Of a DNA stretch of 64,000 nucleotides, positions 24,482-33,326 are shown in pieces. Every line of letters starts with the position of its first letter. Positions within the stretch are counted from its first letter, which is position 1. The notes beneath the pieces are model-generated. The model was not told where the DNA came from. It made no database searches and saw only the letters and a program-made list of their open reading frames with translations. Origin of the DNA: JBBRHQ01 sp963738305 (lineage in GTDB: Bacteria; Actinomycetota; Thermoleophilia; Solirubrobacterales; 70-9); assembly GCA_963738305.1 (NCBI GenBank), contig CAVTVU010000001.1, positions 1,302,001 to 1,366,000 on the forward strand. The letters are read 5' to 3'. Made by a program: the position numbers and the translations under genes.

Positions 24482-25393
24482 CTAAGTGCCGCCCGCGAGC
24501 ACCTGCGTCCCGGCCTCGCCCGCCAGCACCTCGGCCGCCTGCTCCAGCCCCCCGATAGCCGCGCGAGCCCCGCCGGCCTCGACGAAGCGGCAGGCCGCTT
24601 CCACCTTCGGGCCGATCGATCCCGCCTCGAAGTCCTCTTTGCGCAGTCGCTCCGGGGTGGTGCGGCCGATCGGCCGCTCGTCGTCGCTGGCGTAGCCGAG
24701 GCGGACGGCGTCGACGTCGGTCAGCATCACCAGGGCCTCGGCCCCGAGGCGGGCTGCGAGGAGGACGGCGGTGAGGTCCTTGTCGACCACCGCCTCGATT
24801 CCGCTCAACGTCCCGGCCTCGCCGGCCGCCACCGGGATGCCGCCGCCGCCCGCGCAGATCAGCAGCACCCCCGCGTCCACCAGCAGCTCCAGGCTCCTCA
24901 GCTCGATAAGCGCCCGCGGCTCGGGCGAGGGCACGAGGCGCCGCATCCCCTCCCCGTCGCGCCCCATCGCCCATCCCCGCTCCGTCGCGAGACGCTCGCC
25001 CTCCCCAGCTGGATAGACCGGCCCGACCGGCTTGCTTGGGTGCTGGAAGGCCGGGTCGTCAGCGTCGACGACGACCTGTGTGAGGACCGTGACCACCTCC
25101 CTGCCGGGGAGGGCGTTGCGAAGCGCCACCTCCAGCATGTAGCCGATCATTCCCTCGCTTTCGGCCCCGAGCACGTCCAGGGGATAGGGGGCAACGGCCT
25201 CGTAGCTCTCGCTCTGCAGGGCCAGGAGCCCCACCTGGGGCCCGTTGCCGTGCGTGAGCACGACCTCGTGCTCGTGGGCGATCTCAGCCAGCGCCGCCGC
25301 CGCGGCCTCGACGTTCCGCCACTGCGTCTGGGCGTCGGCCGGCTCGCTGCGACGGAGCAGCGCGTTGCCGCCGAGCGCGATCAGGGCACGCAT
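24482..25393 (-). CDS. arcC: Carbamate kinase
   Basis: A 303-residue amino-acid-kinase-fold protein beginning MRALIALGGNALL. VVLTHGNGPQVGLLALQSE, DVLGAESEGMIGYMLE, LLICAGGGGIPVAA, AVVDKDLTAVLLAARLGAEA and SIGPKVEAACRFVEAGG are the standard carbamate kinase motifs, including the Lys residues that bind carbamoyl phosphate and ATP. It makes ATP from carbamoyl phosphate in arginine or purine breakdown, or runs in reverse. No arcA/arcB is adjacent, so its pathway partner is elsewhere. The frame extends to 25549, but nothing upstream of ATG 25393 is conserved. Confidence 0.93.
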   Translation of the reverse strand: MRALIALGGNALLRRSEPADAQTQWRNVEAAAAALAEIAHEHEVVLTHGNGPQVGLLALQSESYEAVAPYPLDVLGAESEGMIGYMLEVALRNALPGREVVTVLTQVVVDADDPAFQHPSKPVGPVYPAGEGERLATERGWAMGRDGEGMRRLVPSPEPRALIELRSLELLVDAGVLLICAGGGGIPVAAGEAGTLSGIEAVVDKDLTAVLLAARLGAEALVMLTDVDAVRLGYASDDERPIGRTTPERLRKEDFEAGSIGPKVEAACRFVEAGGARAAIGGLEQAAEVLAGEAGTQVLAGGT

Positions 25394-25520
25394 GCCGCCA
25401 GACTCGCAGGTCGAGGAGTCCCCACACCCACGATGTGGCTGCCAACGGATGCGGGCGGGACGGTGCGCGCCTAGCGTCTGAGCCAGGCTTTGCAAGCCGA
25501 CCGGATGAAAGAGTGACGTG

Positions 25521-26180
25521 ATGACGGAAAGCCACGATGGCTCGATCACGGTGGTCCTCGCCGACGATCACGCGGTGGTCCGCGGCGGCCTCCGGGTTCT
25601 GCTCGATGCGGAGCCCGACCTCGAGGTGATCGCCGAGACCGAGGACCGGCGCAGCACGGCTCGATCTGTCAGGTTGCGGCGCCCCACGGTGCTGGTGCTC
25701 GATTTGAGGATGCCGGGCGCGGCGCCCGCAGCCGACATCCCCGAGTATCTCCAGAGCAGCCCGGGTACCTCGATCGTCGTGCTGACCATGGACAACGACC
25801 CGATCACGGCCCGGGAGATGCTGAGGGCAGGGGCCGGCGGATACGTGCTCAAGCAGGCGGCCGACCGCCAGCTCGTGGAGGCGATCCGCAACGTCGCCTC
25901 GGGCGGCGGTTACATCCACCCGGAGCTGGGCGCGGCTCTGGCCAAGGGGCAGGCGGACTCCGCCGAAGGCCTGAGCGAGCGGGAGCGGTCTCTGCTCGCG
26001 CTGCTGGCGCTGGGGCACACCAACCGCGACATCGCGGATCGCCTCCACCTGAGCGTGCGGGCGGTCGAGGTCAACCGCAGCCGCCTGCAGAAGCAGCTCG
26101 GTCTCGAAGGCCGCCCGGACCTGGTCCGCTTCGCCCTCGAGAACAGGCTGATCGAGCCAGAGCCGGCAGACCCGGCCTGA
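25521..26180 (+). CDS. NarL/FixJ-family response regulator (orphan)
   Basis: A 219-residue two-domain regulator. The receiver has ITVVLADDHAVVRGGLRVLL (acidic pair), VLVLDLRMPG with the phospho-acceptor Asp, VVLTMD (Thr) and GGYVLKQA (Lys). The LuxR-type DNA-binding domain has LSERERSLLALLALGHTNRD and LHLSVRAVEVNRSRLQKQLG. It resembles the second regulator at 26196-26837, with which it converges 15 bases apart, and probably arose by duplication. No kinase is in its own orientation, so it may share the kinase next door. Confidence 0.88.
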   Translation: MTESHDGSITVVLADDHAVVRGGLRVLLDAEPDLEVIAETEDRRSTARSVRLRRPTVLVLDLRMPGAAPAADIPEYLQSSPGTSIVVLTMDNDPITAREMLRAGAGGYVLKQAADRQLVEAIRNVASGGGYIHPELGAALAKGQADSAEGLSERERSLLALLALGHTNRDIADRLHLSVRAVEVNRSRLQKQLGLEGRPDLVRFALENRLIEPEPADPA

Positions 26181-26195
26181 GCGCCTCCGCAGCTC

Positions 26196-26837
26196 TCAAG
26201 GCTGCATCATGCCGTGGTCGAGCGCGTAGCGGACCAGGTCCGCCCTGGACCGGAACCCAAGCTTCTGCTGCACGTGGACCCGGTGCGACTCGACTGTGCG
26301 AACGCTCAATCCCAGCCTCTCGGCGACCTCGTTGTTGGTATGGCCGAGGGCGATCAGGCCGAGCACCTCCCGCTCCCGCTTGGTCAGCTCGTTCTCCGCC
26401 AGCTCGTCGGGAGGGTGGCGGTCGAGCTTGGCCCGCATTTCCGCGCCGATGTGCCGGCGGCCCCGCGATGCGTCCCGCACCGCCTTGACCAGCTCGGAAG
26501 CGGCCGAAGCCTTCAGGACGTAGGCGCTCGCCCCGGCCTCCAGAGCCGCTCGCGCCGTCGCCGGGTCGTCGTGCATCGTCACCACCACGACCCGCGTCTC
26601 CGGCGAGCCCTCGAGGATGCGGGGGATCGCCTCCGGCCCGCTTCCCGATCCCATCGAGAGGTCGAGGACCAGCACCCCCGGCCGCAGCTCGGTGACGAGG
26701 GCGATCGCATCCTCCAGGTCGCCCGCCTCCGCCCGCACCTCGAACTCCTGCTCGGCCTCGAGCAGGGCCCGCAGGGCGCTGCGAACGACCGCGTGGTCGT
26801 CGGCGATGACGATCTCGCTGCGGGACTCGGCGCTCAT
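26196..26837 (-). CDS. NarL/FixJ-family response regulator, partner of the GAF kinase
   Basis: A 213-residue regulator with a receiver (IVIADDHAVVRSALRALLEA, VLVLDLSMGSGSG with the Asp, VVVTMHDDP, YVLKASA) and a LuxR-type helix-turn-helix (LTKREREVLGLIALGHTNNE, LGLSVRTVESHRVHVQQKLG). Its ATG overlaps the TGA of the upstream kinase gene by one base, so the two form a typical NarL-type two-component system. It probably activates transcription after phosphorylation; target genes are not known. Confidence 0.9.
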   Translation of the reverse strand: MSAESRSEIVIADDHAVVRSALRALLEAEQEFEVRAEAGDLEDAIALVTELRPGVLVLDLSMGSGSGPEAIPRILEGSPETRVVVVTMHDDPATARAALEAGASAYVLKASAASELVKAVRDASRGRRHIGAEMRAKLDRHPPDELAENELTKREREVLGLIALGHTNNEVAERLGLSVRTVESHRVHVQQKLGFRSRADLVRYALDHGMMQP

Positions 26838-28486
26838 CAGTGCGCCGGCTCGATCGGGATCCTGGCCCTGACGATCGTGCCCTCACCCTCGGCCGAGCCG
26901 ATCTCCAGCTCCCCGCCGAGCAACTCGATGCGCTCGCGCATGCCGTTCAGCCCGACCCCGGCGGGGGTAGCCTCGACGTCGAAGCCGCGGCCGTCGTCCC
27001 GGACGACGACCGCCAGTGACCCGTCCCCGGGCCTCGTCTCGATGTGAGCCCGGCCTGCGCCGGAGTGCTTGACGACGTTGTTGAGCGATTCCTGCACGAG
27101 CCGGTAGATCGCCCGCTCCTGCTCCGTGGTCAGGGGTGTCTCCAGCGCGATGGACGTCTCCGCCTCGAAGGATCCGCGCTCGGCACTCTCCCCGGCCAGC
27201 GACTTCAGCGCCTGATCGAGGCCGAGCGTCTCCAGCGGGATCGGCCGCAGCTCGCCGATCAGCCTCGAGAGGGCTGCTATCTCGCGCTCGAGGTCGTCGG
27301 CCGCCTCGCCGGTGGCCTGCGCCAGCGTGTCGCGGGCGGTCCCCGATCGCAGCGCGGTTGCCAGCTTGATCCGGATCGCGGCCAGCTGCTGGAGGGTCTC
27401 GTCGTGGAGCTCGTGCGCCCAGTGGTGGCGCTCGCGTTCGGCCGCATCGATGCGCTCGCGCAGGCGTTGCTGCTCGACCGACTGAGCCATGGCCACGGCC
27501 ATCGACGCGCTGGAGGCGAATGCCCTCAGCAGCCGCCCGTCCTCCTCGCTGAACTCCTCCCCCCCGGCCCGGTCGCAGGCCACCAGAACGCCGAGGCCTT
27601 CGGCGTGCACCTGTAGGGGCACCAGCAGGGCGATGTCAGCTCCGAGCCGCTCGCGCAGGCCCAGCTCGCGCGGGCCGGGAGGCCCGCTGAGGCTCCTCGC
27701 GCCGAGCGTCTTCACCGCATCGCCCAGCTCCGAGCCCGCCATGGGGACCGTCCAGCCGCCCATCTGCTCGATCTCCTCACCGGTGGCGGCCGCCAGGGTC
27801 AGCTCCCTGCTCCGCTGCAGGAACACGGCGACCGTGCCGGCCCCGACCAGCTCCCGCGCCCGGTCGACGATCAGTCCGAGGATGCGCTCGAGGTTGGTCT
27901 CGGAGTCGAGCGCCTCGGCTATGTCGGCGGAGGCCTCGACCTGGCGCAGCGCCCGTTGCAGGGCGCCTTCGCGTTCGCTCAGGTTGCGGTAGAGCCGCGC
28001 ATGCTCGATCGCGATCCCGGCCCACGTGGCGAGGATCTCCGCGGTCTCCTGGTCGAGGTCCCCGAAGGTGTCGCCCCCGGCCTTCTCGGTCATGTAGAGG
28101 TTGCCGAACGCCTCCCCGCGCACCAGGATCGGCACGCCGAGGAAGGTGCGCATCGGCGGATGGTTCGGCGGGAAGCCGAAGGAGCGCGGGTGGGAGCTGA
28201 CCTGATCCAGTCGCAGCGCCACCGGATTGCGGATCAACTCGCCGAGCACGCCGCGACCACGGGGAGGGTCGCCGATCTGCGCTTTCACCTCGGGCTCGAT
28301 CCCCGAGGCGAGGAACTGCGAGAGCTCCTGCCCCGACTCGCCGAGCACCCCGAGAGCGGCGTAGCGGGCGCCCGTCGTCTCGCGTGCGGCCTCGACCACC
28401 GAGTGCAGCACCGCGTCCAGGTCGAGTGGGGCGAGGACGCTGCACCCCACGTCGATCAGCCGCCTCAGTCGCGAACCCTCATCCAT
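26837..28486 (-). CDS. GAF-GAF sensor histidine kinase (HisKA_3 type)
   Basis: A 549-residue protein from ATG 28486. Two GAF domains come first: about 10-165 (ARYAALGVLGESGQELSQFL, TFLGVPILVRGEAFGNLYMT, AIEHARLYRNLSERE) and about 185-330 (ERILGLIVDRARELVGAGTV). Then comes the dimerisation/phospho-acceptor helix HHWAHELHDETLQQLAAIR near residue 360, and an ATPase domain with AIYRLVQESLNNVVKHSGAG and VVRDDGRGFDVEATPAGVGL. No transmembrane segment is visible, so it is cytoplasmic. The layout matches DevS/NarX-like kinases, whose first GAF may hold heme or another small ligand; none can be assigned. It is coupled to the following regulator, and its start lies inside the end of the preceding gene. 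Confidence 0.9.
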   Translation of the reverse strand: MDEGSRLRRLIDVGCSVLAPLDLDAVLHSVVEAARETTGARYAALGVLGESGQELSQFLASGIEPEVKAQIGDPPRGRGVLGELIRNPVALRLDQVSSHPRSFGFPPNHPPMRTFLGVPILVRGEAFGNLYMTEKAGGDTFGDLDQETAEILATWAGIAIEHARLYRNLSEREGALQRALRQVEASADIAEALDSETNLERILGLIVDRARELVGAGTVAVFLQRSRELTLAAATGEEIEQMGGWTVPMAGSELGDAVKTLGARSLSGPPGPRELGLRERLGADIALLVPLQVHAEGLGVLVACDRAGGEEFSEEDGRLLRAFASSASMAVAMAQSVEQQRLRERIDAAERERHHWAHELHDETLQQLAAIRIKLATALRSGTARDTLAQATGEAADDLEREIAALSRLIGELRPIPLETLGLDQALKSLAGESAERGSFEAETSIALETPLTTEQERAIYRLVQESLNNVVKHSGAGRAHIETRPGDGSLAVVVRDDGRGFDVEATPAGVGLNGMRERIELLGGELEIGSAEGEGTIVRARIPIEPAH

Positions 28487-29147
28487 CGCCGTCGAGGCCC
28501 GGCTCCTCGTCGTCCCCGGGCTCCTCGTACAGCGTCTCCGCAGCGAGCTCGCGCGCCCGCTGGCTCCACAGCTTGACCTCGAGGAAAATGTCGTCCCCGA
28601 AGCCTTCGAGGGCGTCGAGCGCGAGGAGGGTGAAGTGGCCGTTGGAGATCGGCTCCTGGTCCACGTTGCGCCCGTCCAGCTCAGCCGTCGCCGCGACCGC
28701 CCCGCGCACCAGCGGGCGGCCCCAGACCAGCGTGACGTCGCCGGCCATTTCCGATTCCCCACGCCAGCGCCCGATCACGTCGTCGTTGAGGTCGATGCGC
28801 CATTCCGGGTTGTCATCGGCGAGGACGTCGGTGAAGTCGGCGCTGGCCCGGAAGTCGGTCGGGTCGCCATCCGCTGGCAGTGTGTAGGAGACGTGGCCGA
28901 AGAACTCGATCGGCCCGTCGGGACCCTCGCCCCTCGCCGTGGCCGGCACCCAGGTGCGTCCTCCCCAGGCTCGCTCAGGGAACCAATCGACCTCTGCTGG
29001 GATGCCGACCCCTTCCGGCAGGTCCGGGATCGCCTCGCACGCCGCGCCGAAATGCTCGCCGAGGCGCTCCGCGAACCGCCCGTGCGGGATCCCCTCCTGG
29101 GAGCTGTCGGCGATGAAGCTGGGAATCGGACGCGGGTCGGGAGGCAT
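28479..29147 (-). CDS. Conserved hypothetical protein upstream of the kinase
   Basis: A 222-residue acidic soluble protein with no signal peptide: RPIPSFIADSSQEGIPHGRF, DWFPERAWGGRTWVPATARG, FFGHVSYTLPADGDPTDFRA, GDVTLVWGRPLVRGAVAATA and LEVKLWSQRARELAAETLYE. I recognise the pattern as a conserved family of the Thermoleophilia lineage without known function. Alternating strands suggest a beta-rich fold. Its last eight bases overlap the kinase start, so it heads the kinase-regulator operon and may modulate it; that is inference. Confidence 0.75.
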   Translation of the reverse strand: MPPDPRPIPSFIADSSQEGIPHGRFAERLGEHFGAACEAIPDLPEGVGIPAEVDWFPERAWGGRTWVPATARGEGPDGPIEFFGHVSYTLPADGDPTDFRASADFTDVLADDNPEWRIDLNDDVIGRWRGESEMAGDVTLVWGRPLVRGAVAATAELDGRNVDQEPISNGHFTLLALDALEGFGDDIFLEVKLWSQRARELAAETLYEEPGDDEEPGLDGDG

Positions 29148-29159
29148 CGACGGGCAACC

Positions 29160-30212
29160 CTATCCCTCGAGTATCTCGCGCAGGTCGCCAGCCGCCCGCT
29201 CGGGCGGATAGACGTTGATGTCGACCCCGGTCCCCATCTCGAAGGCGGCTTTGACCGTCAGCCGCGGAGCGATGTCGATGTGCCAGTGGAAGTGCTCCGT
29301 GCCGTGCGGCGCCGTCCGCACCCAGAGGTTGAGCCCGGGCGCGCCGTCGAAGCGCCGGGCCAGCGTCCGCAGCGCCTTCCCGAGCATCGATGCCCCCACC
29401 TCGTCGCGCTCGAAGCTGGGTGCCGCCCGCCGTGGCAGGAGCCGCAGCTCGAACGGGGACCGCGAGGCCCAGGGGCAGATCAGCGCCGTCTCCTCGTCGA
29501 TCGCCACTAGGCGCTCGCCGCGCCGGACCTCCTCGGCGAGGATGTCGCTGAGCAGCCCGCCTCCCGCGGTGCGCTCGCGATAGGAGCCCACCCGCTCGCG
29601 CTCCCGGGCCACGTTCGGGGGGACGAAGGGCAGGGCGTAGAGCTGTGCATGGCTGTGCTCGAGCGATGCGCCGGCGCCGCCTCCCTCGTTGACGATCAGC
29701 TGCGTGTAGGCCGCGTCCTCGTGCGCCCGCATCCGCTCGCGCCAGGTCGCGAGCGCGGTTGCGACCTCCTCGTCAGAGAGCTCCGCCATCGAGGTCCTGT
29801 GCCGGGGCAGGTTGACGATCACCTCGTGTGTCCCGGTGGCCGAGCGCGAGGCGAAGAGGTCGGGCTCGGCCGCCCGCGAGGTCGCCCGGAGCGGGTCCGC
29901 GGAGCTGCCGAAGGCCGAATCGGGCCCGGCGCCGGCGGGTGCGGCAACGGCTGCGGCGCCGGCGTCAAGGGCGGGATAGAGGTTGGGGACGACTCGGGTC
30001 AGCCACCCCGGCGTATCGGCCCCCCCGGCCTCCCGCAGGGCGAACACCTCGGGCGGGGTCTCGGACTCCGAGCCCTCGCAGAGCGGGCAACCCTGCGGTC
30101 CCCTGATCGCCGGGCGCGGCGCCGTGAAGGCCTCGGGCCGCTCGGCCCGCGCAGGGGCGAGGATCGTTCTCATCCCCGTCAGCTGGTCGATGCGGAGCTC
30201 AGGAGAGCTCAT
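29160..30212 (-). CDS. galT: Galactose-1-phosphate uridylyltransferase-like HIT-fold enzyme
   Basis: A 350-residue protein from ATG 30212. LRIDQLTGMRTILAPARAER at the start, CPLC near residue 43 (zinc), THEVIVNLPRHRTSMAELSD, and LEHSHAQLYALPFVP near 185 with the HxHxQ catalytic triplet, where the first His forms the uridylyl intermediate. HFHWHIDIAPRLT supplies C-terminal His residues. The HSH variant replaces the HPH of classical GalT, as in ADP-glucose phosphorylase or DUF4931 relatives, so nucleotidyl transfer to another sugar phosphate is possible. The frame runs open past the start into the neighbouring slipin region, but that part is a shadow. Confidence 0.82.
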   Translation of the reverse strand: MSSPELRIDQLTGMRTILAPARAERPEAFTAPRPAIRGPQGCPLCEGSESETPPEVFALREAGGADTPGWLTRVVPNLYPALDAGAAAVAAPAGAGPDSAFGSSADPLRATSRAAEPDLFASRSATGTHEVIVNLPRHRTSMAELSDEEVATALATWRERMRAHEDAAYTQLIVNEGGGAGASLEHSHAQLYALPFVPPNVARERERVGSYRERTAGGGLLSDILAEEVRRGERLVAIDEETALICPWASRSPFELRLLPRRAAPSFERDEVGASMLGKALRTLARRFDGAPGLNLWVRTAPHGTEHFHWHIDIAPRLTVKAAFEMGTGVDINVYPPERAAGDLREILEG

Positions 30213-30250
30213 CGGCGGCCGCCGCTGATTCTCAGCTGCTCGGTTGATGT

Positions 30251-31123
30251 CTAGGAGCGAGAGGGCGGAAGGTCGCCCTCGACGTCCGGATCGGATGCGG
30301 GCGGCGACGGGGGAGGAGGGTTCGTGCGGGCCGCCGCCGCCGCTACCCGCGCCGCCGCCTGTTCGTCGTCCCCCTCCCAGCCGAGGAATGGCTTGATCAC
30401 GTCCATCGGCAGCGGGAAGACGATGGTGGTGTTCTGGTTGCTGCCGATCTCGAGCAGGGTCTGGAGGTAGCGGAGCTGGAGCGAGGCGGCGTTGGTGCTG
30501 ATGATGTCGGCCGCGTCGGTGAGCTTCTGGGCGGCCTGGTACTCGCCCTCGGAGTTGATGATCTTCGCCCGCCGCTCGCGCTCGGCCTCGGCCTGGCGCG
30601 CCATCGCCCGCTGCATCTGCTCCGGGATCTCGACGTCCTTGATCTCGACTGCCGTCACCTTCACCCCCCAGGGCTCGGTCGACTCGTCGATGATCTTCTG
30701 CAGCTCCTCGTTGAGCCGCTCCCGCTCGGAGAGCAGCTGGTCGAGCTCGGCCTTCCCCAGCACCGAGCGCAGCGCCGTCTGGGAGATCTGGGAGGTGGCG
30801 AGCAGGAAGTTCTCGACCTCGACGATCGCCTTGTTGGGGTCGATCACGCGGAAATAGGCGACCGCGTTGACGCGCGAGGGCACGTTGTCGCGGGTGATCA
30901 CCTCCTGCGGCGGGATGTTGAGGGTGACGGTCCGCAGGTCCACCCGGACCATGCGGTCGATGATCGGGATCAGCAGGATCAACCCGGGCCCCTTCTGGGC
31001 GATCAGCCGGCCGAGGCGAAAGATGACGCCGCGCTCGTACTCCCGCAGAATCTTGATCGCCGAGGAGAGCACGATCACGGCGATAATCGCCAAGACCACC
31101 ACAACCCCGATAGCGACATCCAT
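30251..31123 (-). CDS. SPFH/Band-7 slipin (stomatin-like) protein
   Basis: A 290-residue membrane protein. One N-terminal helix (VAIGVVVVLAIIAVIVL) is followed by the SPFH domain: EYERGVIFRLGRLIAQKGPG, VDLRTVTLNIPPQEVITRDN, VNAVAYFRVIDPNKAIVEVE and SVLGKAELDQLLSERERLNE. A coiled-coil stretch follows (QMQRAMARQAEAERERRAKI), then a proline-rich tail. It forms large membrane rings. Its ATG overlaps the NfeD-like stop by one base; the pair is the well-known slipin-NfeD membrane-quality unit, where the protease partner cleaves the slipin C-terminus. Confidence 0.92.
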   Translation of the reverse strand: MDVAIGVVVVLAIIAVIVLSSAIKILREYERGVIFRLGRLIAQKGPGLILLIPIIDRMVRVDLRTVTLNIPPQEVITRDNVPSRVNAVAYFRVIDPNKAIVEVENFLLATSQISQTALRSVLGKAELDQLLSERERLNEELQKIIDESTEPWGVKVTAVEIKDVEIPEQMQRAMARQAEAERERRAKIINSEGEYQAAQKLTDAADIISTNAASLQLRYLQTLLEIGSNQNTTIVFPLPMDVIKPFLGWEGDDEQAAARVAAAAARTNPPPPSPPASDPDVEGDLPPSRS

Positions 31124-32487
31124 CAGCCTGCTCCTTGATCGGCTTCATCGGCGGGCGCGGGGCTGACCAGCAGGGTCAGGCCCTCGACCGCATCCACCCT
31201 GACTCTACCCCCCACGGCGATCCGCTCACCCTCATCGCTGCCCCGGGCTCGCCAAAGGGCGCCCTCGACGAACACCTGCCCCTCGGGGTCCAGGGGCGAG
31301 CGGACCTCGGCGAGCTCGCCGACCAGCTCCTCGAAGCCGGTGCGGATCGGCTCCGATCTCGCTCGGGCGGCACGCTGAATCCCGAACAGCAGCAGCGCGC
31401 CGAGGATCAGGCCGATTGCGATCGCCGCCGGCGCCGCCACGCCGCTGCCACCACCGCCGGTGTCGAAGAGGAGGAGCCCGCCGAAGACAAGGGCGACGAT
31501 GCCCCCTGCCCCAAGCACGCCGTGCGAGTAGACGTGGGCCTCGGCGACGAAGAGCCCGATGGCGACGACCAGCAGGGCGATCCCGGCGAAGGTCACGGGG
31601 AGCTGGGCGGTGCCGTAGAGACCGAGCAGGAGCGAGATCAGGCCGACCACGCCGGGGACGATCGCCCCCGGGCTGAACAGCTCTATGCCGAGCCCGATCA
31701 ACCCGGCGGTCAACAGCAGATAGGCGATCGTGGGATTGACGATCAACCCCAGGAGCTGGTACCGCAGCGGCGTGTCGTGCGAGGAGATCCGCAGGCCCGC
31801 GGTGTGGAGCACTTGGGCCTTGGGCCCGTGCACCCGGAAGCCGTCGGCCCGCTCGAGCAACGCCTGCTCGCTCGGCGCGATCAGATCGATGAAGTTCGCC
31901 CGCAGCGCTTCGCTGGCCGTGACGTTGACCGCCCGGCGGACCATCCGCTCGCCGAGGTCCGGGTTGCGCCCGTGTGAGGAGGCCAGCGCCCGCATGTAGG
32001 CGGCCGCGTCGTTGGTGATCTTGCGTCCGAGCACCTCGTTCTCGGAGCCCGGCCCGGCCGAGATCGGCGTCGCCGAGCCGATGTTGGTCTGCGGCGCCAT
32101 CGCCGCCAGGTCAGCGGCCTGGGTTATGTAAACGCCGGCGGACGCTGCCCGGGCGCCGTTCGGGCTGACGTAGACCAGCACCGGCATGGGCGCGGCGAGG
32201 ATGTCGCTGACGATCTCGCGCAGCGAGTCCACCAGGCCGCCCGGGGTGTCGAGCCGGATGATCGCCACGTCCGCGCCGTCGTCGGCCGCCTGGTCGAGGG
32301 CGTGGCCTGCCCAGGCTGCGGTCGCGGGGGAGATCTCGCCGTTCAGCTCGAAGGAGTAGGCGAAGCGCGACCCCTGCTCCGCGGACGCGTCAGGAGCCCT
32401 GGCGGCGCCCCCGATCGAGAACGCCCCTGCGGCGCCCGCGAGCACGAGGGCGGCGAGGATCGCGAGCCGGGCGCACCGAGGGTCCAT
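31123..32487 (-). CDS. nfeD: NfeD family membrane serine protease (ClpP-class)
   Basis: A 454-residue protein with a signal segment (LAILAALVLAGAAGAFSIGG). A ClpP-like protease domain (about 45-230) has ELNGEISPATAAWAGHALDQ, IIRLDTPGGLVDSLREIV and YVSPNGARAASAGVYITQAA with the likely nucleophile Ser in AASAG, and a Lys in GRKITNDAAAYMRALA. Five or six transmembrane segments follow (240-370), then an OB-fold NfeD tail (about 385-450: GEERIAVGGRVRVDAVEGL-like end). It cuts the slipin encoded immediately downstream. Full-length NfeD of this type is typical; no key residue looks lost. Confidence 0.9.
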   Translation of the reverse strand: MDPRCARLAILAALVLAGAAGAFSIGGAARAPDASAEQGSRFAYSFELNGEISPATAAWAGHALDQAADDGADVAIIRLDTPGGLVDSLREIVSDILAAPMPVLVYVSPNGARAASAGVYITQAADLAAMAPQTNIGSATPISAGPGSENEVLGRKITNDAAAYMRALASSHGRNPDLGERMVRRAVNVTASEALRANFIDLIAPSEQALLERADGFRVHGPKAQVLHTAGLRISSHDTPLRYQLLGLIVNPTIAYLLLTAGLIGLGIELFSPGAIVPGVVGLISLLLGLYGTAQLPVTFAGIALLVVAIGLFVAEAHVYSHGVLGAGGIVALVFGGLLLFDTGGGGSGVAAPAAIAIGLILGALLLFGIQRAARARSEPIRTGFEELVGELAEVRSPLDPEGQVFVEGALWRARGSDEGERIAVGGRVRVDAVEGLTLLVSPAPADEADQGAG

Positions 32488-32531
32488 GGCGCCCCCGATT
32501 ATCCGCCGACGCCGTCGCCGAGAGTGCAGTT

Positions 32532-32550
32532 TCCTCTCAATATGAGAGGA
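32532..32550. terminator. AT-richer hairpin between tlpA-like and nfeD genes
   Basis: TCCTCTC pairs with GAGAGGA around AATAT, a perfect 7-bp stem, with AAACTGC after it on the minus strand. It sits 27 bases after the TlpA-like lipoprotein stop and about 45 before the NfeD start, so it may end the upstream transcript or sit in the NfeD promoter. Confidence 0.45.
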
Positions 32551-32576
32551 GATTGAAGTTTCGCCGATGGGGCCGG

Positions 32577-33170
32577 TCAGCCGGTCGCGCCGGCGGCGCC
32601 CAGTGCGTAGCGCCTGATGTCGGCGACCAGGTCGGCCTGGCTCGAGTATGGGCCCTGCTTCACGTAGGTGAGCTTCCCATCCCGGCCGTAGAACGCAGTC
32701 GAGGGCAGGCCGACCACTCCGAGGTCGTTCTTCACCTCCGAGCCAGGGTCGGTCACGCTTGGGTACGGGAGCGGCTCCTCGCGCAGGAACGTCGCCGCCG
32801 CGTCATCGGAGTCGTCGGTGTTGACGCCGAGGAAGGCGACCTTCTTGCCGATCTTGGCGGAGGCGCCCTGGAAGTACGGGAACTCGTACCGACATGGACC
32901 GCACCACGATGCCCAGAGGTTGGCAACCACGGGATAACCGGCGAGCCTCGATATCTCGGCCTCGAAGCCCTCGCTGCCACCTGGGATCAGTTTGTCCGGA
33001 TGTGAATAGAGGGCCGCGAGCGGGGGTGGAGCACCGGCCAGAGCCTTCTTGTAATTAGGCGGGTTGCCCCCTCCGCCGCCGCCCTCCGAGCTGCCGCAGG
33101 CACCGAACGTGAGGCACACGGCGAGGGCCAGCGCGGCTGCAGAAAGGGTTCTCCGGGGCTTTCGGGTCAC
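32577..33170 (-). CDS. TlpA-like thioredoxin-fold lipoprotein
   Basis: A 197-residue protein. A lipoprotein signal (LSAAALALAVCLTFGACGSS) is followed by a glycine-rich linker and a thioredoxin fold with VVANLWASWCGPCRYEFPYF, GVNTDDSDDAAATFLREEPL, and GVVGLPSTAFYGRDGKL with the cis-proline. WCGPC is the classic thiol active site. It probably reduces or oxidises extracytoplasmic protein thiols, for example in cytochrome c maturation; the ccm genes are 9 kb away. It is divergent from the helicase gene. Confidence 0.87.
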   Translation of the reverse strand: MTRKPRRTLSAAALALAVCLTFGACGSSEGGGGGGNPPNYKKALAGAPPPLAALYSHPDKLIPGGSEGFEAEISRLAGYPVVANLWASWCGPCRYEFPYFQGASAKIGKKVAFLGVNTDDSDDAAATFLREEPLPYPSVTDPGSEVKNDLGVVGLPSTAFYGRDGKLTYVKQGPYSSQADLVADIRRYALGAAGATG

Positions 33171-33326
33171 GTCAGTGCTTAAATACGTTATGCGGGTCCG
33201 CCCGGAAGCGGGCCGCGGAGATTGTCGGGGACGGGGCTCACGGGAGGTCCGTCTTTCGAAACCTCACCCATCTGTCGTCCCGGCCACGTGCATCTCGTTC
33301 CAACCGGGGCAGACCCCCAAGCCTTC
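33171..33326. promoter_or_regulatory. Divergent promoter region between TlpA-like and helicase genes
   Basis: A 156-base gap with an AT-rich patch TTAAATACGTTATGC just upstream of the TlpA-like gene. It should contain promoters for both directions. A frame open through this region toward the helicase from 33222 has no conserved residues. Confidence 0.4.

Noticed and set aside
26837..28762. A 641-residue kinase with an extra N-terminal domain
   Set aside because: The first 92 residues are low-complexity Ser/Arg sequence antisense-like to no domain and lie over the upstream hypothetical gene. The kinase begins at ATG 28486.
29160..31148. A 662-residue fusion reading from the slipin region into GalT
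   Set aside because: The upstream part of this open frame is an arginine-rich shadow of the slipin gene in another frame. The GalT protein has its own ATG at 30212.
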